Under the pieces are notes generated by a model, which saw only the letters and a program-made list of their open reading frames with translations, made no database searches and was not told the DNA's origin. 64,000 nucleotides of DNA from Rhodocyclaceae bacterium (GTDB lineage: Bacteria > Pseudomonadota > Gammaproteobacteria > Burkholderiales > Rhodocyclaceae). The stretch spans positions 39,992-103,991 of the forward strand of contig JAGRFY010000028.1 of NCBI GenBank assembly GCA_020445765.1, written 5' to 3'. Of the stretch, positions 21,248 to 30,490 are shown one piece after another (within the stretch, counting starts at the first letter, position 1; each line of letters begins with the position of its first letter). The translations under genes were made by a program, and so were the position numbers.

Positions 21248-22168
21248 ATGGCACGCATGAGGGCCTTGGTTGCAGTCGGTGCGATGTTCGGACTCGCCGC
21301 AGGTGCGTCCTGGGCTGGGGGGCCGGAGATACCGACCAAGTTCACCAACAACACATCGATCACGGAAACGCGGCACAACCTCACCCAGCGCGACAATGCC
21401 GGGCAGGTCGACGCTATCCAGATGGATCCGTATCGCAATGATTACGCGGAAGTGTGCGTCTATTGCCACACGCCCCACGGTGCCAGCAGCGCACTCGGCG
21501 CTCCGCTGTGGAACCGCACGCGGAAGTCGACGTCGTACCAGACCTACGATCTGCTGAATACGGTCACGATCACCCAGACGATCACTACGCCGGGGGTCAA
21601 CTCGCTGACCTGTCTTTCCTGTCACGACGGTACCACCGCGGTCGACTCGATCATCAACATGCCGGGGTCCGGCAACTATGATCCGGCCCAGGAGACGCAG
21701 AACGACGACGGGGCGATCAACACCTTCCTGAACGGCTGGACCAACCCGTCGGGCACCGAGGCGGTCAACCACCTCAAGCTGCAGACCGGCGCAACCGGCT
21801 GCCTCGGCTGTCACGCGCCGGGTACCTTGGCCAGCAGTGCCCAGGATTTCACGATCTTTGCGATCGGTACGGACCTGCGTAACGACCATCCGGTGGGCAT
21901 CCACTTCCCGACCACCAATCCGGATTTCAATCTGACGACCGGCACCAGCGCGCGCGGAGACATCTTCTTCGATCTGGACGGCGACAGCCGGATGGACAAG
22001 AACGAAGTGCGTCTCTACGACACCGGCGAGGGCCCGGAAGTCGAATGTGCTTCGTGTCACGATCCGCACGGCGTCGAAAGCGCCGGCTCGGGCAGCCAGT
22101 TCAATCCGACTTTCCTGCGGGTCTCGAACGTCGGCAGTGGCCTCTGCATGACCTGTCACGTCAAGTAA
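21248..22168 (+). CDS. periplasmic pentaheme c-type cytochrome
   Basis: This 306-residue secreted protein has a signal peptide at 1-23 (cleavage near SWA). Five CXXCH heme motifs follow: CVYCH at 70, CLSCH at 122, CLGCH at 185, CASCH at 267 and CMTCH at 300. Extra histidines (TPHGAS, DPHGVE, NDHPVG) could be axial ligands, as in c3/c554-type multiheme proteins. An EF-hand-like loop DLDGDSRMDKNE sits at 242-253. The start ATG 21248 has GGGGAG 8 bases upstream; a longer in-frame extension lacks a signal peptide. It is probably co-transcribed with the NHL lipoprotein. The electron donor and acceptor are unknown. Confidence 0.92.
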   Translation: MARMRALVAVGAMFGLAAGASWAGGPEIPTKFTNNTSITETRHNLTQRDNAGQVDAIQMDPYRNDYAEVCVYCHTPHGASSALGAPLWNRTRKSTSYQTYDLLNTVTITQTITTPGVNSLTCLSCHDGTTAVDSIINMPGSGNYDPAQETQNDDGAINTFLNGWTNPSGTEAVNHLKLQTGATGCLGCHAPGTLASSAQDFTIFAIGTDLRNDHPVGIHFPTTNPDFNLTTGTSARGDIFFDLDGDSRMDKNEVRLYDTGEGPEVECASCHDPHGVESAGSGSQFNPTFLRVSNVGSGLCMTCHVK

Positions 22169-22194
22169 GCTGTCCGCGCAGCGACGGGCAGGCG

Positions 22195-22229
22195 GGCCGG
22201 TTTCCCAACCCCGGGGAAACCGGCCTTCT
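22195..22229 (+). terminator. Rho-independent-like terminator after the cytochrome gene
   Basis: A perfect 12-bp stem (GGCCGGTTTCCC / GGGAAACCGGCC, 7-base loop) begins 27 bases after the cytochrome stop. It is followed by a pyrimidine-rich TTCTACTTT tail. The stem is strong and the U tract imperfect. Confidence 0.7.
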
Positions 22230-22348
22230 ACTTTCCAGAAGATGGGAAATTCGGCGGCAATGTCGCGCGATCCGGACTCGCGAAACGCGGTACCACGGGC
22301 GCGATGACCCGCGCGGCAACAAAATTTACGATTTCGGCCGAGCTGACC

Positions 22349-22891
22349 TCAATGGCGGCTACCTGCGGTCAGATCTTCGAGGTGGACGCTGAATGCCTGC
22401 CGACGGCGGTCGATCAGGAAGTGACGCAGGGTCAGGGTGGACGAGCGGAACGCGATGTCGTCCCAGGGGATCTCTGCCTCTGTGAAGAGGCGCGCCTCGA
22501 GAGACTCCGTGCCAGGTGCGAACGCCGGCGCCGCCATGGTCGCCAGATAGAACAAGTGCACCTGGCTGATATGGGCGATATTCACCAGCGAGAAGAGCAT
22601 GCCGAGCTCGACCTCGGCGCACACTTCTTCGCGGGTTTCCCGGATTGCGGCTTCGCCGGTGGTTTCGTTGTTCTCCATGAATCCGGCGGGCAGGGTCCAC
22701 AGTCCGCGCCGCGGCTCGATGGCCCGGCGGGCCAGCAGGATCCGATCCTCGAAGACCGGCAGTGTGCCGACCACCATCTTCGGGTTTTGATAGTGGATCG
22801 TGCCGCATGATCCGCAGACGAATCGGGGCAGGGTGTCGCCTTCGGGCACCTTTCGGAGCACTTCCTGGCCGCAGTTCGAGCAATAGCGCAT
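22349..22891 (-). CDS. Nudix hydrolase with N-terminal zinc ribbon
   Basis: This 180-residue protein has a CSNCG...CGSCG zinc ribbon at about 4-31 followed by a Nudix fold. The Nudix box is intact: G at FMENNE, then GEAAIRETREEVCAEV (GX5EX7REUXEEXGU pattern). The architecture resembles NADH/ADP-ribose pyrophosphatases (NudC-related, but shorter, lacking the N-terminal NudC domain). ATG 22891 is chosen because it starts directly at the ribbon (MRYCSNCG); upstream in-frame codons are unlike the family. It is transcribed away from flhDC. Confidence 0.9.
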   Translation of the reverse strand: MRYCSNCGQEVLRKVPEGDTLPRFVCGSCGTIHYQNPKMVVGTLPVFEDRILLARRAIEPRRGLWTLPAGFMENNETTGEAAIRETREEVCAEVELGMLFSLVNIAHISQVHLFYLATMAAPAFAPGTESLEARLFTEAEIPWDDIAFRSSTLTLRHFLIDRRRQAFSVHLEDLTAGSRH

Positions 22892-23221
22892 GGTCTGGCG
22901 TCCGTGTTCGAGTGGCGAGTTTAACAGTCGGCGCGCAGGCGGCCAGCGGCCGTGATCGACCATCCATTGCAGAGCGGTCGACGATAGTCCACTTTAGGTT
23001 CCGCCTGGAGCGCCTTGTTTTACCGGAACTTCGATTCGTGCTGCGAAAATCCGCCTGCATGCCGATGTCTTCGTAACAGAATCTCTCAATTTGTAAGATG
23101 AATTCCTACCCTTCAAGGCAGGCGATTCCCACTCGATTTTGCCGGACGCCCTGATGGTGCGGCATTCGGGCCCGCGGGACAATTCCAGACGTCGAACGAA
23201 TACGATCGAACGGAGGTCGCG
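22892..23221. other. 330-bp intergenic region upstream of flhDC
   Basis: This noncoding gap lies between the Nudix gene and flhD. It contains the most AT-rich stretch nearby (about 23025-23110), as expected for the flhDC control region. A weak sigma70-like pair is TTCGTA (23070-23075), an 18-base spacer, and TAAGAT (23094-23099). A strong GGAGG (23212-23216) precedes the flhD ATG. No named operator could be assigned. Confidence 0.4.
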
Positions 23222-23539
23222 ATGAAAGTCACCGCGATTCAAGAGGAAATCAGGGATCTGAACCTGGCCTACCTGATGCTCGCCCAGCAGATGCTGCGCG
23301 AGGACCGCGAGGCGGCGATGTTCCGTCTCGGGATCGGCGCGGACGTCGCCGAGCTGATCGACGACATGTCGCCGGCGCAACTGTTGAAGATGGCCGGCGC
23401 GCAGATGCTGCTGTGCCGGTTCCGCTTCGACGACAGCAACATGCTCGGGGTCATGGCCGGCAAGGGACGGCAGGGTGCCGCTGCCGGTATCCACGCCGCC
23501 ATCATCGCTGCCAGCAAACCGGTCGAAGTGCTCGCCTGA
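23222..23539 (+). CDS. flhD: flagellar master transcriptional regulator FlhD
   Basis: FlhD, with FlhC, forms the FlhD4C2 activator at the top of the flagellar cascade in beta/gamma-proteobacteria. It is 105 residues, the usual length. The conserved N-terminal part ([20 protein letters not shown]) and the MFRLGI...LSPAQL-like region ([19 protein letters not shown]) are clear. A strong GGAGG precedes ATG 23222. FlhC starts 17 bases after its stop. Its position directly before motAB and the chemotaxis block fits a local regulator of those genes through FliA. Confidence 0.97.
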   Translation: MKVTAIQEEIRDLNLAYLMLAQQMLREDREAAMFRLGIGADVAELIDDMSPAQLLKMAGAQMLLCRFRFDDSNMLGVMAGKGRQGAAAGIHAAIIAASKPVEVLA

Positions 23540-23556
23540 GCCACGGTATCGAGGCC

Positions 23557-24099
23557 ATGAGAAACAAGAGCGTCATCCAGGAAGCGGAAGACATCCAACG
23601 GGCGATCGAGATGATCGAACTCGGCGCGCGCATGCAGATGCTGGAAGCCGAAACCCGGCTGAGCCGGGAGCGCCTCCTCAAGCTGTACAAGGAAGTGCGT
23701 GGCGTCTCTCCGCCGAAAGGAATGTTGCCGTTCTCGACCGACTGGTTCATGACCTGGCAGCCGAACGTGCATTCGTCGCTCTTCATGTCGCTCTATCGCT
23801 TCATGTGCGACACCAGCGGCCTGTCCGGTCTCGATGCCACGCTGAAGGCCTACCGGCTGTATCTCGAACACATCGCCGCCGAAGAGATGGAAGAGGTCTT
23901 GAGCCTGACCCGGGCCTGGACCCTCGTCCGCTTCTTCGACGCCGACCTGCTCCAGCTCGCCACCTGCTCGGCGTGCGGCGGCCGATTCGTCGCGCACGCC
24001 TACGATCCGGTCCACGACTACGTGTGCGGCCTGTGCAACATGCCGTCGCGTGCCGGCAAGGGCCGCAAGAATTCCAGTTCGTCCCAGACACCCCTCTGA
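23557..24099 (+). CDS. flhC: flagellar master transcriptional regulator FlhC
   Basis: This is the 180-residue partner of FlhD. The four cysteines that bind zinc are present: CSACGG and CGLCNMP near the C-terminus. The N-terminal half ([20 protein letters not shown]) and [14 protein letters not shown] are characteristic. ATG 23557 gives the family-length protein; an upstream open frame overlaps flhD. A strong terminator follows, so flhDC is a closed two-gene unit. Confidence 0.97.
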   Translation: MRNKSVIQEAEDIQRAIEMIELGARMQMLEAETRLSRERLLKLYKEVRGVSPPKGMLPFSTDWFMTWQPNVHSSLFMSLYRFMCDTSGLSGLDATLKAYRLYLEHIAAEEMEEVLSLTRAWTLVRFFDADLLQLATCSACGGRFVAHAYDPVHDYVCGLCNMPSRAGKGRKNSSSSQTPL

Positions 24100-24129
24100 C
24101 CTCCTCCTTGCTACGCAAGGGGTTCCATG

Positions 24130-24158
24130 CCGCTGACAACCGTCGGCGGTTTTTTTTT
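24130..24158 (+). terminator. Rho-independent terminator after flhDC
   Basis: An 8-bp stem (CCGCTGAC / GTCGGCGG with one G-T pair, loop AACC) is followed by nine T. It lies 30 bases after the flhC stop. It is a textbook intrinsic terminator that separates flhDC from motAB. Confidence 0.9.
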
Positions 24159-24356
24159 GCCGGCGCGCTTCGGCAGTCGCTGGTCACGGATCCGCTGCTC
24201 GGTGCCGACTGGCGTGAGTCGTCCGGCGCGCTCGATCGGCACCGAATCCAGTCACCGCCAGCGGAGGATGCCAGCGGCCGGCAGTGGCGTCGCCGCATTC
24301 GGGTCCGTCGGCCGGCAAGGCCCGCGCCTGCGCCGTATCCGGCCGGGCCGGGTGCC

Positions 24357-24383
24357 TCAAGTTTGGTGGCAGACGACCGATAG
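24357..24383 (+). promoter_or_regulatory. sigma28 (FliA) promoter of the motA operon
   Basis: TCAAGTTT, an 11-base spacer, and ACCGATAG match the FliA consensus TAAAGTTT-N11-GCCGATAA at 13 of 16 positions with exact spacing. It lies 67 bases before the motA ATG in the 351-base flhC-motA gap. The rest of that gap (24159-24356) shows no gene. Confidence 0.75.
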
Positions 24384-24450
24384 CCGGACTGTGAAATCAA
24401 TCGACGCATGGGCACGGCCCGTCGAATCCGCTTAAGGACCGAGCAAACGC

Positions 24451-25302
24451 ATGTTTCTGATCATCGGCTACGTTGTGATTCTCGCTGCCTCCCTCGGCAC
24501 CTATGCGATTCACGGCAGTCTTGCAGCGTTGTGGGTGCCGACCGAGTATGTGGCGATCATTGGTCTGACCATCGGTGGCTTCATTGCCGGCAACGGCATC
24601 AAGGCCATCAAGGCCACTGTCGGCGCGCTGCCGAGCATCTTCAAGGGGTCGCCGTACAACAAGGCTTTCTATGTCGACCTGCTGGCGATGCTCTACGAGA
24701 TCCTGTCCAAGGTGCGCAAGGAAGGCCTGATGTCCATCGAGGGTGACGTCGAGAATCCTGAAAGCAGCCCGATCTTCAGCAAGTATCCGGCATTCATGGC
24801 CGATCACCACGCAGTCGATTTCCTGACGGACTACCTGAGGATGATGGTCGGCGGCAACCTGAACGCGTTCGAGATCGAGAACCTGATGGATGCGGAAATG
24901 GAAACCCACCACCAGGAAGCGCACGGGCCTGCCCACATCGTGTCGAAGGTGGCGGATTCGACGCCGGCATTCGGCATCGTCGTGGCGGTGATGGGGGTCG
25001 TCAACGTCATGGGATCCGTCGGCCAGCCGCCCGCAGTGCTCGGCAAGATGATCGGCGGCGCGCTGGTCGGCACCTTCCTCGGCATTCTGATCTCGTATGG
25101 CTTCATCGCGCCGATCGCGGGCCAACTCGAGCAGCGGGTCGAGGAAGGCGGCAAGATCTACCAGTGCATGAAGGTCGTGCTGCTGGCGAGCATGAACGGC
25201 TATGCGCCGCAGGTGGCGATCGAGTTCGGACGCAAGGTACTGTTCTCGACGGACCGCCCGAGCTTCAGCGAGCTCGAAGAAGAGGTCAAGAATCGCAAGT
25301 GA
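24451..25302 (+). CDS. motA: flagellar motor stator protein MotA
   Basis: This 283-residue inner-membrane stator subunit couples proton flow to torque with MotB. It has four hydrophobic segments: 2-22, 31-50, about 170-190 and about 200-222. The conserved cytoplasmic loop with charged residues lies between helices 2 and 3 (LLAMLYEILSKVRKEGLMSIE). The helix 3 segment ADSTPAFGIVVAVMGVV contains the conserved Pro. Its length and features are standard. It is the first gene of motAB-mcp-cheY-cheA under a FliA-type promoter. Confidence 0.97.
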   Translation: MFLIIGYVVILAASLGTYAIHGSLAALWVPTEYVAIIGLTIGGFIAGNGIKAIKATVGALPSIFKGSPYNKAFYVDLLAMLYEILSKVRKEGLMSIEGDVENPESSPIFSKYPAFMADHHAVDFLTDYLRMMVGGNLNAFEIENLMDAEMETHHQEAHGPAHIVSKVADSTPAFGIVVAVMGVVNVMGSVGQPPAVLGKMIGGALVGTFLGILISYGFIAPIAGQLEQRVEEGGKIYQCMKVVLLASMNGYAPQVAIEFGRKVLFSTDRPSFSELEEEVKNRK

Positions 25303-25342
25303 GCACTGACCCGATTCAGACGACGATCGACGCGGGCGAACG

Positions 25343-26398
25343 ATGAGCGACGACACCCAACAGCCCATCGTCGTCAAGCGCATCAAGAAGGGCGGTGGCG
25401 GTGCCCACGGCGGTGCGTGGAAGATCGCATATGCCGACTTCGTGACCGCGATGATGGCCTTCTTCCTGCTGATGTGGCTGCTCGGTTCGACCGCCCAGGG
25501 CGATCTCGAAGGCATTTCCGATTTCTTCAACTCGCCGCTCAAGGTGGCGATGCAGGGCGGTTCCGGCAGCGGCGACAGCACCAGCATCATCAAGGGCGGT
25601 GGCGACGATCTGACCCGATCGGTCGGTCAGGTCAAGCGCGGCGAGGTCGAATCCCGCGCGGACGATCGCGAACAGTCGGGCCTCGGTCAGAAGAGCGGCG
25701 ACGAGTCTCCGATGGGCGACGAAGAGCGACGCAAGCTCGAGCGCCAGGAGCGGGCGCGCATGATCGATCTGAAGGGACAGATTGAAGCGCTGGTCGAAGC
25801 GAGCCCGTCTCTGCGCGAGGTACGCAATCAGCTTCTGATGGAGCTCACCACCGAGGGCCTGCGCATCCAGATCCTGGACGAGAAGAATCGACCGATGTTC
25901 GATTCGGCCAGTTCGGTGCTGAAGCCTTACACCAAGGAATTGCTCCAGGTGATCGGTCACAGCCTCAATGCGGTACCCAACCGAATCAGCCTGACCGGTC
26001 ACACCGACGCCACCCGCTATGTTGGCGGTGAGACCGGGTTCAGCAACTGGGAGCTTTCGAGCGACCGCGCCAACGCCTCCAGGCGGGAACTGGTGGCCGG
26101 CGGCCTCGATCCCGAGAAGATCATCCGCGTGGTCGGGCTGGCCGATACCCAGCCCTTTCTCGAGGACGATCCAACGGCGGCGCAGAACCGACGAATCGCG
26201 ATCGTCGTGCTCACGCGCAGCCTCGAGGATGCCGCAAACGAACTGGAAGTGCGGGATGGCAGCGAACTCGGTGCGGACGCCGTCGACCGGCGGGTGAGGG
26301 CCGCAACCGAGTCGCACGAGCCGCCCGCCGAGGTGCCGCGATCACCCGAACCGAGGCGCAGCTTCCGTGAACGATTCGAGGCAATTCGGCGGCAGTGA
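25343..26398 (+). CDS. motB: flagellar motor stator protein MotB
   Basis: This 351-residue protein has an N-terminal cytoplasmic stretch, one membrane helix with the proton-binding Asp32 in [16 protein letters not shown], a plug/linker region, and a C-terminal OmpA-like peptidoglycan-binding domain ([35 protein letters not shown]). All the key features for a functional stator are present. The C-terminal tail after the OmpA domain is long (~50 residues) and charged. It is 40 bases downstream of motA. Confidence 0.97.
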   Translation: MSDDTQQPIVVKRIKKGGGGAHGGAWKIAYADFVTAMMAFFLLMWLLGSTAQGDLEGISDFFNSPLKVAMQGGSGSGDSTSIIKGGGDDLTRSVGQVKRGEVESRADDREQSGLGQKSGDESPMGDEERRKLERQERARMIDLKGQIEALVEASPSLREVRNQLLMELTTEGLRIQILDEKNRPMFDSASSVLKPYTKELLQVIGHSLNAVPNRISLTGHTDATRYVGGETGFSNWELSSDRANASRRELVAGGLDPEKIIRVVGLADTQPFLEDDPTAAQNRRIAIVVLTRSLEDAANELEVRDGSELGADAVDRRVRAATESHEPPAEVPRSPEPRRSFRERFEAIRRQ

Positions 26399-26462
26399 CC
26401 ATAAAGAAGGTGCCCCCGAAGTCGATAACCCCTGCAATGAAACTCGTCGCTCAGAATACCCG

Positions 26463-27659
26463 ATGACACGCCCGAGATTGAGATCGGATGTCAAGGCCGT
26501 CGCCTGGACCCTGCTGGTGATCATCGCCGCAGCGCTCGCGCCAGAATCAATGTGGACCGCGATGGCGGCGGGCATGCTGGTGGCCGTCGGTTGGCGCCTG
26601 CTGGTCGGCAGCGGCCAACTCGCGGCGGATACGCTCGCCACCGACGCGCCTACCCTCGTGTCCAGCAGCGAGACGGCCGAACGCGTGCGGGCCCTCGGGC
26701 AGGAGTTCGCCGGCGGCCTGGGACAGCAGGCCGAGATCCTGCGGGAGGAACTGGGCCGGGTGCAGACTCTGCTCTCCGGCGCGATCTCCGAGCTCACCGA
26801 CAGCTTTCACGGCATGAGCGAGCACACCCGCGCCCAGCACTTGCTGGCGGGCGAAGTGTCGGGCGCCGCAGTGAATGCCGAATCGGCGAGCCATTTCGAC
26901 AGTTTCATCAGCAGCACCTCCGACGTCATGCAGCGCATCGTCGACAGCGTCGTCGCCAACAGCAAGCTGGCGATGGAACTGGTGGAACTGACCGACGACA
27001 TCTCGTCGCGCACCGAGGGTGTCGAAGGCATTCTCAGCGACATCGGGGCGATCGCCAAGCAGACCAACCTGCTGGCGCTCAACGCGGCGATCGAAGCGGC
27101 GCGGGCCGGCGAGGCCGGCCGTGGCTTCGCCGTCGTCGCCGACGAGGTGCGCGACCTGTCCGGGCGGACGACGCACTTCAGCGCCGAGATCGCACGCGTC
27201 ATGCAGGGCATGCGCGACAGCGTCGCCAAGACCGAAGATGCGATCGCCCGCATGGCGTCCCAGGACATGAACTTCGCGCTCGAATCCAAGCGCGAGGTGG
27301 ATTCGGTGCTGAGCTCGATCGAACACGTCAATCAGAAACGCGAAGAGTCGCTCGAGTCGATCAACGGCCATGTCGGCAAGATCGAGGCCGAAGTCGGACG
27401 CGCGATCACGGCGCTTCAGTTCCAGGACATGGTGTCGCAACTGGTCACCCACGTCAGTGGTCGGCTGGTGCTGGTCGAAGCGGCCGGCAGCGCGCTGAAC
27501 GAGGCCCTGGCCACGGCGACCGATCACCGACCGGACATCGAAGGGCTCGAAGCACGCCTGCAGACCCTCAAGGAACATCTCGAATGGTCGCGGGAAAGGA
27601 GCGACCGGTCGCCGGTCAGGCAGCAGGAAATCTCGAGCGGCGACGTCGAGCTCTTTTGA
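26463..27659 (+). CDS. methyl-accepting chemotaxis protein with no periplasmic sensor domain
   Basis: This 398-residue chemoreceptor-like protein has two closely spaced hydrophobic segments near the N-terminus (about 17-30 and 35-50) with almost no periplasmic loop. A cytoplasmic signalling domain follows. The hairpin tip reads [20 protein letters not shown], followed by [18 protein letters not shown]. It has no HAMP or PAS domain that I can recognise, so it may sense membrane state or act as an adaptor. It sits between motB and cheY. ATG 26463 is uncertain; a GTG at 26367 overlapping motB gives 430 residues. Confidence 0.85.
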   Translation: MTRPRLRSDVKAVAWTLLVIIAAALAPESMWTAMAAGMLVAVGWRLLVGSGQLAADTLATDAPTLVSSSETAERVRALGQEFAGGLGQQAEILREELGRVQTLLSGAISELTDSFHGMSEHTRAQHLLAGEVSGAAVNAESASHFDSFISSTSDVMQRIVDSVVANSKLAMELVELTDDISSRTEGVEGILSDIGAIAKQTNLLALNAAIEAARAGEAGRGFAVVADEVRDLSGRTTHFSAEIARVMQGMRDSVAKTEDAIARMASQDMNFALESKREVDSVLSSIEHVNQKREESLESINGHVGKIEAEVGRAITALQFQDMVSQLVTHVSGRLVLVEAAGSALNEALATATDHRPDIEGLEARLQTLKEHLEWSRERSDRSPVRQQEISSGDVELF

Positions 27660-27686
27660 ACACGAACTACAACCAGGACATGAGTT

Positions 27687-28052
27687 ATGGCTAAGACAGT
27701 GCTGACCGTGGATGACTCGCCTTCGATCCGGCAGATGGTGTCATTCACGCTGAAGAGCGCCGGATACGAGGTCATCGAAGCCGCCGACGGCATGGATGGG
27801 CTCGACAAGGCAAAGGCGAAGGCGGTCAATCTGGTCCTGACCGACCAGAACATGCCGCGCATGGACGGCATTTCGCTGATCAAGTCGCTGCGGGCCACCC
27901 CTCAGTACAAGAGCACGCCGATCCTGATGCTGACGACCGAGTCGTCCGACTCGATGAAGTCGCAGGGGCGGGCCGCAGGGGCGACCGGATGGCTGGTCAA
28001 GCCGTTCGATCCGCAGAAACTGATCGAAGTCGTCAAGAAAGTGATCGGTTGA
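27687..28052 (+). CDS. cheY: CheY-like single-domain response regulator (first copy)
   Basis: This 121-residue receiver domain has the acidic pair D9/D10, phospho-acceptor D53 in LTDQNMPRMDG, the Thr/Ser switch in LMLTTESSD, and the Lys in WLVKPFDP. All active-site residues are present. It lies directly upstream of cheA, 27 bases after the receptor gene. It differs from the second CheY (44199) in the QNMP versus WNMP signature, so the two may serve different kinases or one may be a phosphate sink. Confidence 0.94.
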   Translation: MAKTVLTVDDSPSIRQMVSFTLKSAGYEVIEAADGMDGLDKAKAKAVNLVLTDQNMPRMDGISLIKSLRATPQYKSTPILMLTTESSDSMKSQGRAAGATGWLVKPFDPQKLIEVVKKVIG

Positions 28053-28086
28053 TCCGTCTGAGAACGCGAGCTAAGGGAGGCAGGCG

Positions 28087-30324
28087 ATGGCGATCGACAT
28101 GAGCCAGTTCTACCAGGTGTTCTTCGAGGAGGCCGCCGAACATCTGGCGTCGATCGAGAACCTGCTGGTGTCGATGGATGTGGATGCGCCCGACGCGGAA
28201 GACCTGAACGCGCTGTTCCGCGCCGCCCACTCGATCAAGGGGTCGAGCGGGACCTTCGGCTTCAATGACATGACCGAAGTCACCCATGTCATGGAAACCC
28301 TGCTCGACATGGTGCGCAAGCACGAAAAGCCGCTGACCTCGGACATTATCGACGCCTGTCTGGAAGCCGGTGACGTATTGCGCAATCTGCTTGCGGCCCA
28401 TATGGGTGAGGACCAGGCCGATGCCGATGCCGCGACGGCGGTGAGCCAGCGACTGCAGGCGTTGTGCGAGGCCGGATCGGCCGATGCCGGCAACGCTTCC
28501 GCGGGGGCGGAAGAATCCGTTCCAGCGGGCGGCAACCGCTTCCGGATCCGGTTCCGTCCCGACGCAGCCAGCCGTCAGCGGCCGGAAACCCTCGACAACC
28601 TGGTCGAGGAACTCGGGCGTCTGGGGCAGGTTCAGCGCTTCGATCGGGACAGCGACGACGGCGAAGGGCTGTGCTGCATCGTGATCGAAAGTACCCACGC
28701 GCTCACGGCCTTCGAAGGCGTCGTCGATTTCGTCGCCGAGAGCGGCTCGGTCGTGGTCGAGCCGCTGGCGGATGCCGACGGCGAAACCGAAGAAGAGGCC
28801 TATGGATTCTTTGAGCCGGCGAGCGCGGATTCCGGCGCCGAAGAGGAGGCCTACGGCTTTTTCGGTGACGAACCGGTTGCCCCCGCGTCGGCGGTGGACG
28901 ACGAGGTGGTGTCGGACGACGGCAGCTACGGTCTCTTTGCGGCGCCCGCGGTGGCACCGTCCGGCGCCGACGACGAGGCCCCGGACGGCAGCTACGGACT
29001 GTTTGCCAAGGCAGCGGCGACAACCGCGGTGTCTGCCGCGGCACCGGCAGCGGCTGTCGAAGCTTCCGCAAAGTCCGAACAGGTTGCGCCGGTCAAGAAT
29101 GCAGGCGCTGCACCGAAGAAACCGGCGGCTGCGCGTGCCAGCGGGGACAGTTCGATTCGTGTCAGCGTCGAGAAGGTCGACCAGATGATCAATCTGGTCG
29201 GTGAATTGGTGATCACGCAGGCGATGCTGACGCAGTCGGCCGAGGGCCTCGATCCAGTTCTGTACGAACGCCTGATGAACGGGCTGGTGCAACTGGAACG
29301 CAATACCCGCGACCTGCAGGAGTCCGTGATGTCGATCCGAATGTTGCCGATCTCGGTCGTCTTCTCCAGGTTCCCGAGGGTCGTGCGCGACGTCTCGAAG
29401 AAGCTCGGCAAGCAGGTCGAACTGAAGACCATCGGCGAAGGCACCGAACTCGACAAGGGATTGATCGAGCGCATCAGCGATCCGCTGACACATCTGATCC
29501 GCAACAGCCTCGATCACGGCATCGAATCGCCCGAAAAGCGTCGGGCGGCCGGCAAGTCCGAGATCGGGACGATCACGCTGAAGGCTTATCACCAGAGCGG
29601 CAACATCGTGATCGAGGTCGGTGACGACGGTGCCGGGCTGAACCGCGACAAGATCCTCTCGAAGGCTCGGGAGCGAGGCCTCGACGCCAGCGACACGATG
29701 TCGGACGCTGAGGTCTGGCAACTGATCTTCGAGCCAGGCTTCTCGACCGCGGATCAGGTCACCGACGTGTCCGGACGCGGTGTCGGCATGGATGTGGTCA
29801 AACGCAACATCGCCTCGATGGGCGGCCGGGTGGATATCGATTCGATGGGCGGCGTGGGTACGCGCATGACCGTGCGTCTGCCGTTGACACTGGCGATTCT
29901 CGACGGCATGTCGGTCGGCGTCGGCGCCGAGACCTACATCATCCCGCTGAATTACGTGGTCGAGTCGCTGCAGCCCGGGCCCAACATGATGCGCAGCGTA
30001 TCGGGCGTCGATTCGCTGATCCAGGTGCGCGGCGAGTACCTGCCGGTCATCAGCCTGCGGGAATACTTCGGTGTCGACGGGGCCTGCGCCGACTGGCGCA
30101 AGGGAATCATGGTGATCCTGGAAGCCGATGGCACCAAGATCGCACTGTTCGTCGATCAGTTGATCGGCCAGCACCAGGTCGTGATCAAGAGCCTCGAGGC
30201 GAACTATCGGCGGGTCGGTGGCATCTCCGGCGCGACCATCATGGGCGACGGCCGGGTTGCACTGATTCTCGACGCTGCCGCGCTGGTCGGCCAGTCCCGC
30301 AAGACGCTCGCAGTGGCCGCCTGA
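28087..30324 (+). CDS. cheA: chemotaxis histidine kinase CheA (with P2-like domain and YG(F/L)F repeats)
   Basis: This 745-residue kinase has P1 (HPt) with His48 in AAHSIKGSSG. At about 150-235 is a P2-like regulator-binding domain (NRFRIRFRPDAASRQRPETL). An acidic linker carries four YGFF/YGLF motifs at residues 239, 256, 281 and 303. Then come P3 dimerisation, P4 ATPase (HLIRNSLDHGIE, DDGAGLN, GRGVGMDVV) and P5 CheW-like domains. GGGAGG precedes ATG 28087. A strong terminator follows, ending the motAB-mcp-cheYA unit. Confidence 0.97.
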   Translation: MAIDMSQFYQVFFEEAAEHLASIENLLVSMDVDAPDAEDLNALFRAAHSIKGSSGTFGFNDMTEVTHVMETLLDMVRKHEKPLTSDIIDACLEAGDVLRNLLAAHMGEDQADADAATAVSQRLQALCEAGSADAGNASAGAEESVPAGGNRFRIRFRPDAASRQRPETLDNLVEELGRLGQVQRFDRDSDDGEGLCCIVIESTHALTAFEGVVDFVAESGSVVVEPLADADGETEEEAYGFFEPASADSGAEEEAYGFFGDEPVAPASAVDDEVVSDDGSYGLFAAPAVAPSGADDEAPDGSYGLFAKAAATTAVSAAAPAAAVEASAKSEQVAPVKNAGAAPKKPAAARASGDSSIRVSVEKVDQMINLVGELVITQAMLTQSAEGLDPVLYERLMNGLVQLERNTRDLQESVMSIRMLPISVVFSRFPRVVRDVSKKLGKQVELKTIGEGTELDKGLIERISDPLTHLIRNSLDHGIESPEKRRAAGKSEIGTITLKAYHQSGNIVIEVGDDGAGLNRDKILSKARERGLDASDTMSDAEVWQLIFEPGFSTADQVTDVSGRGVGMDVVKRNIASMGGRVDIDSMGGVGTRMTVRLPLTLAILDGMSVGVGAETYIIPLNYVVESLQPGPNMMRSVSGVDSLIQVRGEYLPVISLREYFGVDGACADWRKGIMVILEADGTKIALFVDQLIGQHQVVIKSLEANYRRVGGISGATIMGDGRVALILDAAALVGQSRKTLAVAA

Positions 30325-30343
30325 CACTGCGCCAGACCGGTAG

Positions 30344-30378
30344 CGCCGGCATGGGCCCAGGCCCTTGCCGGCGTTTTT
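30344..30378 (+). terminator. Rho-independent terminator after cheA
   Basis: An 8-bp stem (CGCCGGCA / TGCCGGCG) has a 14-base loop that can itself pair (GGGCCC...), followed by TTTTT. It starts 20 bases after the cheA stop and separates the first chemotaxis sub-block from cheW. Confidence 0.85.
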
Positions 30379-30431
30379 CCTACAGGCGAACGAAGGCCAT
30401 TCCCGCCCCCGGATCACCGCCGATTCCGCTC

Positions 30432-30458
30432 TTCAGCTTTGTCACCGCCAACCGTAAA
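30432..30458 (+). promoter_or_regulatory. weak FliA-like promoter before cheW
   Basis: TTCAGCTT, 11 bases, and ACCGTAAA match about 10 of 16 consensus positions. It lies between the cheA terminator and cheW, where a new promoter is needed. The score is low by itself; support comes from position and from the similar -10 (CCGTAA) before cheV. Confidence 0.35.
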
Positions 30459-30490
30459 CCGGTCAACGCAGCTTCGACAGGGAGATCGGC

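Noticed and set aside
28033-30417. 794-codon open frame antisense to cheA
   Set aside because: A shadow of cheA with low-complexity HRD-rich translation; no domain is recognisable.
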